The notes: generated by a model from the letters alone, not told the origin. Shown: positions 45,780-54,954, counted from the stretch's first letter. The stretch is 64,000 nt of DNA from Zetaproteobacteria bacterium CG1_02_55_237 (GCA_001871195.1 MNXA01000054.1:1-64000), one strand, 5' to 3'. Program-made: numbers and translations.

Positions 45780-46561
45780 TGGTCCTGCTGTTGGATATTT
45801 TCGATACCTTCCGCGCAACCATCGATGACGTCGCGCCCATCATCGGGACGCTTTTCTTTTTTCAGTACGTTGTACTCAAAAGGCCTTTGGTTAATTTTGA
45901 CCGTATCCTTATCGGCTTGTTCATGGTCGTGATTGGCCTGACCTTGTTTCTGGTCGGGCTTGAAAAAGCCATCTTTCCGCTTGGCGACGCCATGGCTCGA
46001 CAACTGACTGCCCCGGAGTTTCTCTATGCTGCCGGGCAGACACCGACCTACCTGTGGCAGGACTACTTTTGGGTATATGTGTTTGCCTTTTCCATCGGGT
46101 TTGCCACCACGGTGGCTGAGCCTGCGCTGATCGCCGTTGCGCTCAAGGCCGAGGATATTTCGGGTGGCGCCATTCCCGCCTTCGGCCTGCGCATGGCCGT
46201 GGCTATGGGGGTGGCCATTGGCGTGACCATCGGCTGTTTCCGCATCGTTAGCGGAACCTCTCTGTGGGTGTATATTGTCGTGGCTTATGTGGTGGTACTC
46301 CTGCAAACCGTGCGTGCGCCGAAGATGATTGTCCCGCTGGCCTTCGATTCCGGTGGTGTGATAACTTCGACTGTTACCGTGCCCTTGCTGGCGGCGCTCG
46401 GCCTCGGCCTGGCCAGTACCATACCGGGCCGCAGCCCGGTGCTGGATGGCTTCGGCCTGATCGCTTTCGCCAGCGTATTCCCGATTATAACTGTCCTCGC
46501 CTATGCCCAGTTTTCGAGCTGGCAGGCACGACAATCAAACAAGCAAGACAAGGAGGGGTAA
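45776..46561 (+). CDS. DUF1538 membrane protein (second copy)
   Basis: A 261-residue membrane protein paralogous to the preceding one: GFATTVAEPALIAVA (about 103-117), AFDSGGVITSTVTVPLLAALG (about 193-213) and GRSPVLDGFGLIAFASVFP match motif by motif. About seven hydrophobic segments. The start overlaps the first copy (ATGA) and a strong AAGGAGG site at its 3' end serves the PII-like gene. In other genomes the two halves may be fused in a single DUF1538 protein. Confidence 0.85.
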   Translation: MMVLLLDIFDTFRATIDDVAPIIGTLFFFQYVVLKRPLVNFDRILIGLFMVVIGLTLFLVGLEKAIFPLGDAMARQLTAPEFLYAAGQTPTYLWQDYFWVYVFAFSIGFATTVAEPALIAVALKAEDISGGAIPAFGLRMAVAMGVAIGVTIGCFRIVSGTSLWVYIVVAYVVVLLQTVRAPKMIVPLAFDSGGVITSTVTVPLLAALGLGLASTIPGRSPVLDGFGLIAFASVFPIITVLAYAQFSSWQARQSNKQDKEG

Positions 46562-46562
46562 G

Positions 46563-46913
46563 ATGCATTTCAAACTGATTATTGCACTGGTGGACGAAAG
46601 GCAGACCAAGGACATCATGCTGGCTGCACGTGAAGCCGGAGCTACCGGGGCAACGGTGGTTGGTGCCGCACGCGGCGAAGGGCTGGAACCGAAAAAGACA
46701 TTCTTTGGCATGAATCTGGAGGCACAGCGCGACATGCTGATGTTCATCGTCGAGGAGCACCTGAGCCGGCAGGTTCTGGAGCATATCGCTGCTATCGGCG
46801 GTTTCGAAGACAACCCTGGCAGTGGGCTAGCCTTTCAGCTTGATGTTGAAGATACGATTGGCCTCAGGAGTCAGATTGAGGTCATTTCTGAAGAGGTGGA
46901 GGAGGAAATATGA
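46563..46913 (+). CDS. PII-like signalling protein
   Basis: A 116-residue ferredoxin-fold protein of the P-II superfamily. The core is recognisable (MHFKLIIALVDERQTKDIMLAAREAGATGATVVGAARGEG, then MLMFIVEEHLSRQVLEHIAAIGG), but the long T-loop with the uridylylated tyrosine of GlnB is absent, and the nucleotide-binding loop is of the DNPGSGLAFQLDVEDTIGL type. It is therefore a PII-like protein, not a canonical nitrogen regulator. AAGGAGG lies just before ATG 46563. Such proteins commonly sit next to and gate transporters. Confidence 0.85.
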   Translation: MHFKLIIALVDERQTKDIMLAAREAGATGATVVGAARGEGLEPKKTFFGMNLEAQRDMLMFIVEEHLSRQVLEHIAAIGGFEDNPGSGLAFQLDVEDTIGLRSQIEVISEEVEEEI

Positions 46914-47320
46914 TGAGCGAACGGAAAATTATACGTGTGCGCGAGGTCATGAAGGAAAAGTTTGATCTGGTGGACGGACTTTCCACTGTGCGCGAGGTGC
47001 TCGAACACATGCACCATGTTGAGACCAAGTGTGTGATTGTCGACAAGCGCCACGAGGATGATGAATACGGTATTGTTGTGCTGGCCGATATTGCCCGATA
47101 TGTGCTGGCGGCAAACAAATCTCCGGATCGGGTCAGTCTTTACGAGGTGATGACCAAGCCGGCGGTCACTATCAACCCGGAAATGAACATCCGGCACGCC
47201 AGCGCCCTGTTTGCCAGACTTGGGTTGTCGCGTGCCCCGGTGGTTAATGGCACAGGCGAGATTATCGGCATCGTCAGCCACACCGACATGGTGCTCAAGG
47301 GCCTGATGAAGCTCTGTTAG
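46910..47320 (+). CDS. Tandem CBS-domain protein
   Basis: A 136-residue cytosolic protein made of two CBS domains (about 10-65 and 75-133): VREVMKEKFDLVDGLSTVREVLEHM, then YEVMTKPAVTINPEMNIRHASALF and GIVSHTDMVLKGL. CBS pairs bind adenosine nucleotides such as AMP or ATP. It overlaps the PII-like gene by 4 bases and completes the four-gene unit with the DUF1538 pair, where it may report energy state. Confidence 0.9.
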   Translation: MMSERKIIRVREVMKEKFDLVDGLSTVREVLEHMHHVETKCVIVDKRHEDDEYGIVVLADIARYVLAANKSPDRVSLYEVMTKPAVTINPEMNIRHASALFARLGLSRAPVVNGTGEIIGIVSHTDMVLKGLMKLC

Positions 47321-47363
47321 CCGCGCATTGAGTTCCGCCCCCGGCTTGGTAGCTTCCAGCATC

Positions 47364-48458
47364 ATGAAAGATATGCAGGACACGGCTTCGCTGGACGCTT
47401 TGCGGCAGCAGATCGACAATGTCGATGAACAATTATTGGCTTTAATCCATCAGCGGGCTGAACTGGCCGCCGAGGTTGGTCGGCGCAAGAAGGCCGGCGG
47501 TGAAACTGCCTATTATGTCCCCAGCCGTGAGGCCCAGATTATCCGTCGTCTGAAGAAGAAAAATGCCGGACGTATTCCGGATGCCGCCCTGCATGGCATC
47601 TACCGCGAAATCATCGGTGCCTGCCTCTCACTCGAACAACCGCTTTGTATTGCCTATCTGGGGCCTGAAGGCACCTTTACACACACCGCTGCCCGCAAGC
47701 AATTCGGCTCCACGGCCAGCTATCTGGGCTGTCGCAACTTCGATGAAATCTTTGACGAGGTGGAAGCCGGTCGCGTCACTTATGGCGTTGTGCCGGTTGA
47801 GAATGCCTTCGAGGGTGCCGTTACCCACACACTGGATCTTTTTGTCGATCGCAATGTTTCCATCTGCGCCGAGGTGTTGCTTGGCATCCACCATCATCTA
47901 CTGGCCCGTTGCCGGATGGATGAAATCGAGGTGCTGTACACCAAGTCCGAGGTGCTCAGTCAGTGTCGCAAATGGCTGCAAAAGCATTTACCCAACACGC
48001 GCCTCGAAGAGGCTGATTCGACTGCCGCTGCAGCCGAGAAAATCGCGGGTGATCCGCATGCAGCGGCCATTGCCTCGAAAGAGGTGGCCGAGCGCTACGA
48101 CCTGCCAATACTGGCCTCCAATATCGAGGATCATCATGGCAACACCACGCGCTTTCTGGTCATAGGACAGCATGATTCGCCGCCATCCGGTAAGGACAAG
48201 ACCGCACTGGTTATGTCCACCACAGACAGACCCGGTGCGCTGCATGATCTACTGGAACCCTTTCACAATCGCGGCATTGGTTTGAGCCGCATCGAATCGC
48301 GTCCGTCGCGCAAGAATCTTTGGGAGTATGTTTTCTTCGTTGATCTGCATGGCCATCGGCAGGATGCCGAAGTGGCGGCAGCGCTTGGCGATATCGGTAA
48401 GATGCCGGATGGCTTCCTCAAGATTCTCGGCTCCTTCCCAGTCGCCGAGCGGCTGTAA
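47364..48458 (+). CDS. pheA: Bifunctional chorismate mutase / prephenate dehydratase
   Basis: Converts chorismate via prephenate to phenylpyruvate. An AroQ mutase domain (LRQQIDNVDEQLLALIHQRAELAAEVGRRK region, about 10-85) is fused to a dehydratase domain (AYLGPEGTFTHTAA; GVVPVENAFEGAV; NTTRFLVIGQ) and an ACT regulatory domain with the ESRP phenylalanine-binding motif. ATG 47364 is chosen (364 residues); ATG 47373 is possible, and the longer TTG reading at 47328 is not favoured. It begins the pheA-hisC-tyrA-aroA-cmk-rpsA run. Confidence 0.96.
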   Translation: MKDMQDTASLDALRQQIDNVDEQLLALIHQRAELAAEVGRRKKAGGETAYYVPSREAQIIRRLKKKNAGRIPDAALHGIYREIIGACLSLEQPLCIAYLGPEGTFTHTAARKQFGSTASYLGCRNFDEIFDEVEAGRVTYGVVPVENAFEGAVTHTLDLFVDRNVSICAEVLLGIHHHLLARCRMDEIEVLYTKSEVLSQCRKWLQKHLPNTRLEEADSTAAAAEKIAGDPHAAAIASKEVAERYDLPILASNIEDHHGNTTRFLVIGQHDSPPSGKDKTALVMSTTDRPGALHDLLEPFHNRGIGLSRIESRPSRKNLWEYVFFVDLHGHRQDAEVAAALGDIGKMPDGFLKILGSFPVAERL

Positions 48459-48459
48459 A

Positions 48460-49575
48460 ATGACTACCGTTGATTGGAGCAGCCGCTGTGTGGCGCAATG
48501 CGCACGTTTGCATCCCTATATTCCGGGCAAACCGGTGGAGCAGTTGCTGCGCGAAAAGGGTTTGAGCCACGCCGTTAAGCTTGCCTCCAATGAAAACCCT
48601 TACGGCCCCGCCCCCGCCGCCGTTGAGGCCATTCGCAAAGCCGCAGCAGGTGTGCATCGCTATCCGAACGGTGACTGCACTCAGCTTAAACAGGCGCTGG
48701 CAACACGCCATGGCGTTTCACCCGCACAAGTCCTGCCCGGCAATGGCTCCAACGAGGTGCTGGAGCTGATTATCCGCACCTTTGCCGGCCCGGGTGATGA
48801 GGTGATTTATGCAGCGCGTGGCTTCATCGTTTATGCGCTGGCCACCACGGCTGCCGGCGCAACAGGTGTTGCTGTTCCCGAACAGGATGGGGTGACGCAC
48901 GATCTGGAAGGCATGCTGCAAGCCGTCAACGCCAACACCAAGCTTGTGTGTATTGCCAATCCGAATAATCCCACCGGAAGTCTGCTAAGTGAAGCTGCCC
49001 TGCAAACCTTTTTCGATGCCTTGCCACGCGACGTGATCGTGGTGCTTGATGAGGCCTATCATGAATTTGTGCACGGGGTTGAAGTCGACAGCATGGGCCG
49101 ACTGCATCACCCGGGGCTTGTTATCTGCCGCACCTTTTCCAAGGCCTATGGTCTGGCTGGCTTGCGCATCGGTTATGCTGTTGGCGATGCAGCGTTGCTG
49201 GCCCAGATCAACCGCTTCCGTGAGCCGTTTAACGTCAATCTGCTGGCTCAGCAGGCCGCACTGGCCGCGCTGGGCGACACCGCATGGCTTGGCGAAACAG
49301 TGACGGAGACCTTGAGCGAGCGTCAAAGGCTGGAAGATTTTCTGTGCGAGATATCCATGCTCGGATCACCATCGCATGGCAATTTTGTGTTGCTGCGTCA
49401 TGCCGAGGCAGGCCTGATTGCCGGGCGACTTGAAGATCATGGCATCATTCCGCGGCCGCTGGCACCCTATGGCATGCCCGACTGGCTGCGTATTTCCGTC
49501 GGTACTCCGCAGGAAAACGACAGTTTTATGAGTACACTCAGCGACATCATGGCGAGCATCGGAGAACAGGCATGA
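48460..49575 (+). CDS. hisC: Histidinol-phosphate / aromatic aminotransferase
   Basis: A class II PLP aminotransferase of 371 residues. It has KLASNENPYGPAP near residue 39, the cofactor motif ANPNNPTGS and the PLP lysine in FSKAYGLAGLRIGYA. Its place between pheA and tyrA suggests that it mainly transaminates phenylpyruvate and hydroxyphenylpyruvate (a HisC2-type role) and may also serve histidine synthesis. The start is the ATG one base after the pheA stop; it overlaps tyrA by 4 bases. Confidence 0.92.
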   Translation: MTTVDWSSRCVAQCARLHPYIPGKPVEQLLREKGLSHAVKLASNENPYGPAPAAVEAIRKAAAGVHRYPNGDCTQLKQALATRHGVSPAQVLPGNGSNEVLELIIRTFAGPGDEVIYAARGFIVYALATTAAGATGVAVPEQDGVTHDLEGMLQAVNANTKLVCIANPNNPTGSLLSEAALQTFFDALPRDVIVVLDEAYHEFVHGVEVDSMGRLHHPGLVICRTFSKAYGLAGLRIGYAVGDAALLAQINRFREPFNVNLLAQQAALAALGDTAWLGETVTETLSERQRLEDFLCEISMLGSPSHGNFVLLRHAEAGLIAGRLEDHGIIPRPLAPYGMPDWLRISVGTPQENDSFMSTLSDIMASIGEQA

Positions 49576-50450
49576 ATATCGGCCGTTTGAGCATAATCGG
49601 TGTCGGTCTGATCGGCGGTTCGCTGGCCCGTGCCTTGCGCCGTGCCGGAGCAGTCAGCCACATCACAGGTGTCGGGCGCGGACGCGAAAATCTGGAGCGT
49701 GCCCTTGATCTCGGCGTGGTGGATGCCTGGACGCAGGATATCGCTGAAGGTGTAAAAGATGCCGACATGGTCCTGATCGCCGTGCCGATGGGGATGTATG
49801 ATCAGGTGTTCAAAGCCATGGCAGATTCTTTGGGGGCTGGCACGATCGTTACCGATGCGGGCAGCACCAAGCAACATGCCATAGATGTGGCAAACCGTGC
49901 CATGAAAAATCGAGAAAACTTTGTCCCGGCGCATCCAATTGCCGGTACCGAGCAATCCGGAGTGGAGGCATCCTTTGTCGAGCTCTATGATGGTCGTACC
50001 TGCATCCTGACGCCGCTTAAGTCCACGAACCCTGCCGCACTGAGCATCGTGGAAGGTATGTGGCAGATCGCTGGCAGTCGCGTGGTGCAGATGGATGCTG
50101 CCACGCATGATGATCTACTGGCTGGTGTAAGCCACCTGCCGCATGTTGCTGCCTTTGCTCTGGTCAATGCCGTCCATCGACAGAAAGCTGGTGGCTACGA
50201 CCCCTTTGAGTTTGCCGCTGGCGGCTTCCGCGATTTCACCCGCATCGCCTCATCGAGCCCGTATATGTGGCGCGATATCGCCATATGCAACCGCGAACCC
50301 TTGCTTAGAAAAATCGTGGCCCTGCAAGAGGAGCTGGAAATCCTGCGCCTGTCGCTTGAGAAGCAGGATGGAGACAAACTGCTGGATGAATTCGAGGCAG
50401 CCAAACAGGCGCGCGATGCGTGGCTCGCCAGGCAAGGGGGCGGGGCGTGA
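49572..50450 (+). CDS. tyrA: Prephenate dehydrogenase
   Basis: Oxidises prephenate to hydroxyphenylpyruvate in tyrosine synthesis. The NAD-binding loop GVGLIGGSLARALR is at residues 10-23; the catalytic histidine is in AHPIAGTEQSGVEAS (about 118-132), and SHLPHVAAFALVN follows. Its 292-residue length has no fused mutase, fitting the separate PheA fusion. It overlaps hisC and aroA by 4 bases each. Confidence 0.96.
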   Translation: MNIGRLSIIGVGLIGGSLARALRRAGAVSHITGVGRGRENLERALDLGVVDAWTQDIAEGVKDADMVLIAVPMGMYDQVFKAMADSLGAGTIVTDAGSTKQHAIDVANRAMKNRENFVPAHPIAGTEQSGVEASFVELYDGRTCILTPLKSTNPAALSIVEGMWQIAGSRVVQMDAATHDDLLAGVSHLPHVAAFALVNAVHRQKAGGYDPFEFAAGGFRDFTRIASSSPYMWRDIAICNREPLLRKIVALQEELEILRLSLEKQDGDKLLDEFEAAKQARDAWLARQGGGA

Positions 50451-51784
50451 ACATCGGCGGAACATTGATTGCCGGACCGGCCAAAGGGGCGCTTGCCGGG
50501 CGCGTTAACGTGCCGGGTGACAAGTCCATGTCGCACCGCGCTGTGATGCTCGCATCCCTGGCCGATGGTGTAACCGAGATTCACGGCTTTTTGCCCGGTG
50601 AAGACAATCTGGCGACAGCACAGATGTTTGCCGATATGGGCGTGCGCATAGAATGGCTGAACAGCGCCAAGACCTCGCTCAGGGTTCACGGTGTCGGACT
50701 GCACGGGCTCAAGCCGTCAGCAGGCATGCTTGATGCCGGCAACTCTGGAACCTGCGTTCGCTTGATGACCGGCGTGCTGGCAGGTCAGGACTTCGCATCT
50801 ACCGTGACCGGCGATGCTTCGCTGTGCAAAAGACCGATGCGACGGGTGGCCGATCCGGTGCGACGCATGGGCGCGACGGTTGATGGAAGCGATAGTGGCA
50901 ACCTGTTGCCCCTGACTGTTCGGGGTGGGAACTTAAAAGCGATCCATCATGTTTCCGAGGTCGCCAGCGCGCAGGTGAAGTCGTGCGTATTGCTGGCAGC
51001 TCTCTATGCCGAAGGCGAGTCCACCGTGAAAGAACCGCGCCCGACCCGCGATCATACCGAGCGTATGTTGCCGCTCTTCGGCCAGCCTGTGCATGTTGAT
51101 GTGGATGGCGTGATCCATCTCAACCCTGTTGGAAAGCTGACCGCGCCCGCAGCTCCGATTCATATTCCGGCCGACCCATCCTCAGCGACCTTCTTTGCTG
51201 TGGCGGCAACACTCGTTCCTGGTTCGGATGTGACGCTTGAACAGGTGGGGATGAATCCGCTGCGCAATGGTTGGAGCAGGATACTTGCAGGTATGGGTGG
51301 GCAGTTGAGGCTGGTAAACGAGGCTAAGGTGGGTGAAGAGAGCGTCGCCGATATTCAAGCCGTTTACACAGCACTGCACGGCCTGAAGGTGAATCCGGCC
51401 GATGTGCCCGATGCCATTGACGAGTTTCCGGCGCTCTTTGCTGCAGCATCCCTGGCTGATGGCGAGTTTCTGCTTAGCGAGGCTGAAGAGTTGCGCGTCA
51501 AGGAGTCCGACCGCATTGCCGTGATGGCCAGGGCGCTGATTGCGGCAGGCGCAAACATCGAGGAATTTCCGGACGGGGCACGTATTGTCGGAGGCCGGCT
51601 TGCCGGAAGCTGCACGGTTGATGCCGAGGGCGATCACCGTATTGCCATGGCGATGGCGGTGGCGGCGCAATGCAGTGAGGCTGATATCACCATTAACAAT
51701 GCAGCTGCAATTGCCACGTCATTTCCTGATTTTGTGCCCCTGGCGCAAAGCATTGGTATGAATGTGCATTGGGCTTCGGTTTGA
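50447..51784 (+). CDS. aroA: 3-phosphoshikimate 1-carboxyvinyltransferase (EPSP synthase)
   Basis: Sixth shikimate-pathway enzyme, joining shikimate-3-phosphate with phosphoenolpyruvate. The phosphate-binding motif GDKSMSHRAVMLASLADG is near residue 24, LDAGNSGTCVRLM near 96 and GDASLCKRPMRRV near 124. The RPMxRV form groups it with the Bacillus/alphaproteobacterial type rather than the E. coli type; the glycine in GNSGT, which in EPSP synthases is linked to glyphosate sensitivity, is retained. GTG 50447 overlaps the tyrA stop (GTGA) and gives 445 residues. Confidence 0.96.
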   Translation: MNIGGTLIAGPAKGALAGRVNVPGDKSMSHRAVMLASLADGVTEIHGFLPGEDNLATAQMFADMGVRIEWLNSAKTSLRVHGVGLHGLKPSAGMLDAGNSGTCVRLMTGVLAGQDFASTVTGDASLCKRPMRRVADPVRRMGATVDGSDSGNLLPLTVRGGNLKAIHHVSEVASAQVKSCVLLAALYAEGESTVKEPRPTRDHTERMLPLFGQPVHVDVDGVIHLNPVGKLTAPAAPIHIPADPSSATFFAVAATLVPGSDVTLEQVGMNPLRNGWSRILAGMGGQLRLVNEAKVGEESVADIQAVYTALHGLKVNPADVPDAIDEFPALFAAASLADGEFLLSEAEELRVKESDRIAVMARALIAAGANIEEFPDGARIVGGRLAGSCTVDAEGDHRIAMAMAVAAQCSEADITINNAAAIATSFPDFVPLAQSIGMNVHWASV

Positions 51785-52482
51785 TGGTGGTGGATATGAG
51801 TGAGTGGAAAGCAATCTCCGGCCTGCAAATTGCCATCGACGGCCCTTCCGGTTCCGGCAAGGGCACGATTGCCAAGACGGTGGCACAGGCTGTCGGCCTG
51901 CCGGTACTCGATACCGGCTTGCTGTATCGCTTTATCGGTTACAGCAGCATGCAGAACGGAGCCACGGATGAGGCTGGCGTTCTCGCCTGCATGGATGAAT
52001 GCCTCGGCGATATGCAGTGGATGCCCGGCGGTATCTTTGTGCAAGGTAAAAACATCGGCGATAAATTGCGCCAGGAGGATGTTGCCGCAGCCGCCTCGCG
52101 TGTCGCCGCCATGCCGGAGGTGCGTCGCAGGCTCCTGCATGTGCAACAGGATATCGCCAAGAATGGCTGTGTGATGGATGGTCGCGATATCGGCTCGGTG
52201 GTTTTACCCGATGCCCAGGCAAAATTTTATCTCACCGCCTCATTGCGCGAACGCGCCAGAAGGCGTTGGTCGCAGTTGCAGGGGCTGGGAGCCGAGGTTA
52301 GCCTTGATGCCACCCTGAATGAAATCAGGTTACGCGACACACAGGACGCCGAACGCACCCATTCCCCGCTCAAACAGGCTCGGGATGCGGTTTGCATCGA
52401 TTCCACCACCATGCGCATAGATGAAGTGGTGGATCGCATGCTCTCCATCATGGAGCGCAGAGCACTGATAGAAAAAACCTGA
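51784..52482 (+). CDS. cmk: Cytidylate kinase
   Basis: Phosphorylates CMP and dCMP. The P-loop IDGPSGSGKGTIAK opens the protein (about 19-32), followed by LDTGLLYR, GRDIGSVVLPDA and LRERARRRW typical of Cmk. ATG 51784 overlaps the aroA stop by one base (TGATG); ATG 51796 is an alternative. The aroA-cmk-rpsA order is widely conserved. Confidence 0.95.
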   Translation: MVVDMSEWKAISGLQIAIDGPSGSGKGTIAKTVAQAVGLPVLDTGLLYRFIGYSSMQNGATDEAGVLACMDECLGDMQWMPGGIFVQGKNIGDKLRQEDVAAAASRVAAMPEVRRRLLHVQQDIAKNGCVMDGRDIGSVVLPDAQAKFYLTASLRERARRRWSQLQGLGAEVSLDATLNEIRLRDTQDAERTHSPLKQARDAVCIDSTTMRIDEVVDRMLSIMERRALIEKT

Positions 52483-52535
52483 CATGCGCGACATGAACAG
52501 AAACGAATAATGCCAACCAGAGGACACCTCCACCC

Positions 52536-54614
52536 ATGAGCAATACGCCCGAACCCACCAACGCCCCCGTGCCTGAAACAGACGCGCCTGCCGTAACGCC
52601 GGCAGCCGAAGCGGAGACGGCAAGCCCCGAGGTCGCCCCGAGCGCCGTTGAAGCACCAGCTGCCGCCGCTGCCCAGCCTGCGCCGGCCAAGGCCGAGAAA
52701 CCTGCCAAAGCAGCCAAGCCTGCCAAGGCTGTCAAAGAGGCAAAGGTAGAGAAGGCAGCTGAAACGGATGACGAGGAATTGTTCCGCCAGATGCTGGAAG
52801 AGTCCCTGCGTCAGCAGCCTGTGGCATCAAGCGGCGAAATCATTCGCGGCATTGTTGTCGGCGCGGACCGTGAAGTCGTCATGATTGATGTCGGCGGAAA
52901 AAATGAAGGTCGCGTGTCAGCCTCCGAATTCGAACAGCTTGGCGAAGCACTGCCTGCCGTTGGTGATGAAATTGAAATTATGGTACAGCACTCGGGCGAC
53001 CGTGGCGGCTCCACCTATTCCGTCATCGCTGCCAGGCGTAATGCCTTGTGGGAACATATCGAGGCCTCGCTGAACGAGCAGAGCATCATGCAGGGTAAGG
53101 TAAGCAAGGAAGTGAAGGGCGGTTTGCGCGTGCAACTTGGCGGCATCGAAGCCTTTATGCCTCGCTCCGAATGCGATACCAGCCTGTCTCAAAACGTTGG
53201 CGAACTGGTCGGGAAAGATGTTGAAGTGGTCGTTATCACCGCTGAGCGCCGTCCGGAAAATGTCGTTGTGTCGCGCAAGCGACCATTGGAAAAGGTTCTG
53301 CTGGAGAAGAGGGCTGAGTTTTTCGCCAAGGCCAAGGTCGGCGACAAGATTAGCGGCGAAGTGAAACGACTCACCGATTTCGGTGCTTTCGTGGATCTCG
53401 GCGGTGTGGATGCCTTATTGCACATCTCCGATATCGCCTGGCGTCGTTTGAAGCATCCATCTGAGGCCTTGCAGGCCGGACAGAAGATCACAGCTGAAAT
53501 CATCAAGATGAATGAGACTACCGGCAAGGTATCGCTATCCATGCGCGCCCTGCAGTCGGATCCGTGGGAGAATGTGGAGCACAATTATCAGCCTGGTATG
53601 CGTATCACCGGAACCGTTCGTCGCCTGCTTGATTTTGGCGCCATGGTGGAGCTTGAACCCGGGGTTGAGGGCATGATTCACCGCTCCGAGATGAGCTGGA
53701 CACGGCGTGATACCAACCCATCGCAAATGGTTTCCGAAGGCGATGTTGTGGATGTTGCAGTGATCGAGGTGGACGGTACGAAACGCCGTATTGCCCTGAG
53801 TTTGAAGGAAGTCTCAGAGAACCCCTGGCAGGCCTGGTTGGCCGGTCATCCGGCCGGTTCGCATGTCAGTGGCCCGGTGCGCAGCATTACCGAGTTCGGC
53901 ATGTTTGTACGACTGACCGACGATCTCGATGGCCTGGTGCATATCGGCGATCTGTCATGGAAGGAGCAGGGCGACAAGGTTATTGCGAATTACAAGAAGG
54001 GGCAGGAAGTCGAGTGCGCAGTGCTGGGCGTGGATATCGACCGCCAGCGTATTTCGCTCGGTATCAAGCAGTTGGAAAGCGACCCTTATGAAGTCTTTAT
54101 GGATGGCGCCAGCCGTGGCCGCAAGGTTGAAGGCAAGGTGATTTCCATCGCCAAGGGCGCAGCCATGATCGAAGTCATGGAAGGGGTTGTGGCACGTCTG
54201 GCACTCAGGGAAGTGCCGCGCGACCACGATGAGCTGAAGGTCGGCGAGACCATTGAGGCCAAGGTCATCGAACTTGATCGCAAACGCAGACGTATCGGAT
54301 TGTCCATCAGCCAGTTGCTGCGCGATGAGGAAAAGGATGCTGTGCGCAATTATTCGCAGAGTATTTCCGGTGGCAAGGCGATGTCGGCGCTGGCCCTGGA
54401 GTTGCAGCGCAAGCTGTTGAGCAAACAGGAAAAAGCCCCGGCCAAAAAGGCTGCGGCAAAGCCAGCGGCCAAAGAAGTTGTAAAAGACAAGCCTGCAAAG
54501 AAAGACGCTGAAGCTGCAAAAAAGCCAGCCGACAAGGCTGAAAAAAAGGCCGTAGAGAAAGTTGAAGATAAGGGTACAGTCAAGGGGAGTGGGAAAGAGG
54601 GGAGTAAAGCATGA
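52536..54614 (+). CDS. rpsA: 30S ribosomal protein S1, with long low-complexity ends
   Basis: Binds mRNA and helps load it on the 30S subunit. Six S1 (OB-fold) domains are present in the body (for example GEVKRLTDFGAFVDLGG and GTVRRLLDFGAMVEL and GPVRSITEFGMFVRL). At 692 residues it exceeds the usual 550-570. The first 85 or so residues are Ala/Pro/Glu-rich (ETASPEVAPSAVEAPAA), and the last 60 are Lys/Ala-rich (KKAAAKPAAKEVVKDKPAKK). Both ends are low-complexity. Its stop overlaps ihfB by 4 bases. Confidence 0.96.
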   Translation: MSNTPEPTNAPVPETDAPAVTPAAEAETASPEVAPSAVEAPAAAAAQPAPAKAEKPAKAAKPAKAVKEAKVEKAAETDDEELFRQMLEESLRQQPVASSGEIIRGIVVGADREVVMIDVGGKNEGRVSASEFEQLGEALPAVGDEIEIMVQHSGDRGGSTYSVIAARRNALWEHIEASLNEQSIMQGKVSKEVKGGLRVQLGGIEAFMPRSECDTSLSQNVGELVGKDVEVVVITAERRPENVVVSRKRPLEKVLLEKRAEFFAKAKVGDKISGEVKRLTDFGAFVDLGGVDALLHISDIAWRRLKHPSEALQAGQKITAEIIKMNETTGKVSLSMRALQSDPWENVEHNYQPGMRITGTVRRLLDFGAMVELEPGVEGMIHRSEMSWTRRDTNPSQMVSEGDVVDVAVIEVDGTKRRIALSLKEVSENPWQAWLAGHPAGSHVSGPVRSITEFGMFVRLTDDLDGLVHIGDLSWKEQGDKVIANYKKGQEVECAVLGVDIDRQRISLGIKQLESDPYEVFMDGASRGRKVEGKVISIAKGAAMIEVMEGVVARLALREVPRDHDELKVGETIEAKVIELDRKRRRIGLSISQLLRDEEKDAVRNYSQSISGGKAMSALALELQRKLLSKQEKAPAKKAAAKPAAKEVVKDKPAKKDAEAAKKPADKAEKKAVEKVEDKGTVKGSGKEGSKA

Positions 54615-54895
54615 CAAAGTCTGAACTGGTAGACGCCATTGTAAGTCTGGAGGGCCAGATTACCCGACGTGAAGCCGAGGTGGTGGTAAATAATATTCTT
54701 ACCGCTATCGGAGATGCACTGGGCCGTGGTGAGCGGGTGGAGCTGCGTGGTTTTGGCAGTTTCTATACCAAAGAACGGGATGCGCGAGTGGGGCGCAATC
54801 CGAAGACCGGTGCAAGCGTTAGCGTACCGGCCAAGATTGTGCCGCAATTCAAGCCTGGCAAAGAATTGCGTGACAGGGTGGACAGCGCTTCCTGA
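54611..54895 (+). CDS. ihfB: Integration host factor beta subunit
   Basis: A 94-residue HU/IHF-family DNA-bending protein, acting as heterodimer with IhfA. The arm signature GRNPKTGASVSVPAKIVPQFKPGKEL (about 60-85) includes the intercalating proline. It opens MTKSELVDAIVSLEGQITRR. It follows rpsA as in E. coli and overlaps it by 4 bases. IHF beta rather than HU is favoured by this context and GASVSVP. Confidence 0.93.
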   Translation: MTKSELVDAIVSLEGQITRREAEVVVNNILTAIGDALGRGERVELRGFGSFYTKERDARVGRNPKTGASVSVPAKIVPQFKPGKELRDRVDSAS

Positions 54896-54954
54896 ACCAA
54901 TCTGTCCATCCTCCGCATGGTCTATAATGTGCAGAACACCAGAGGAGAAATGAG

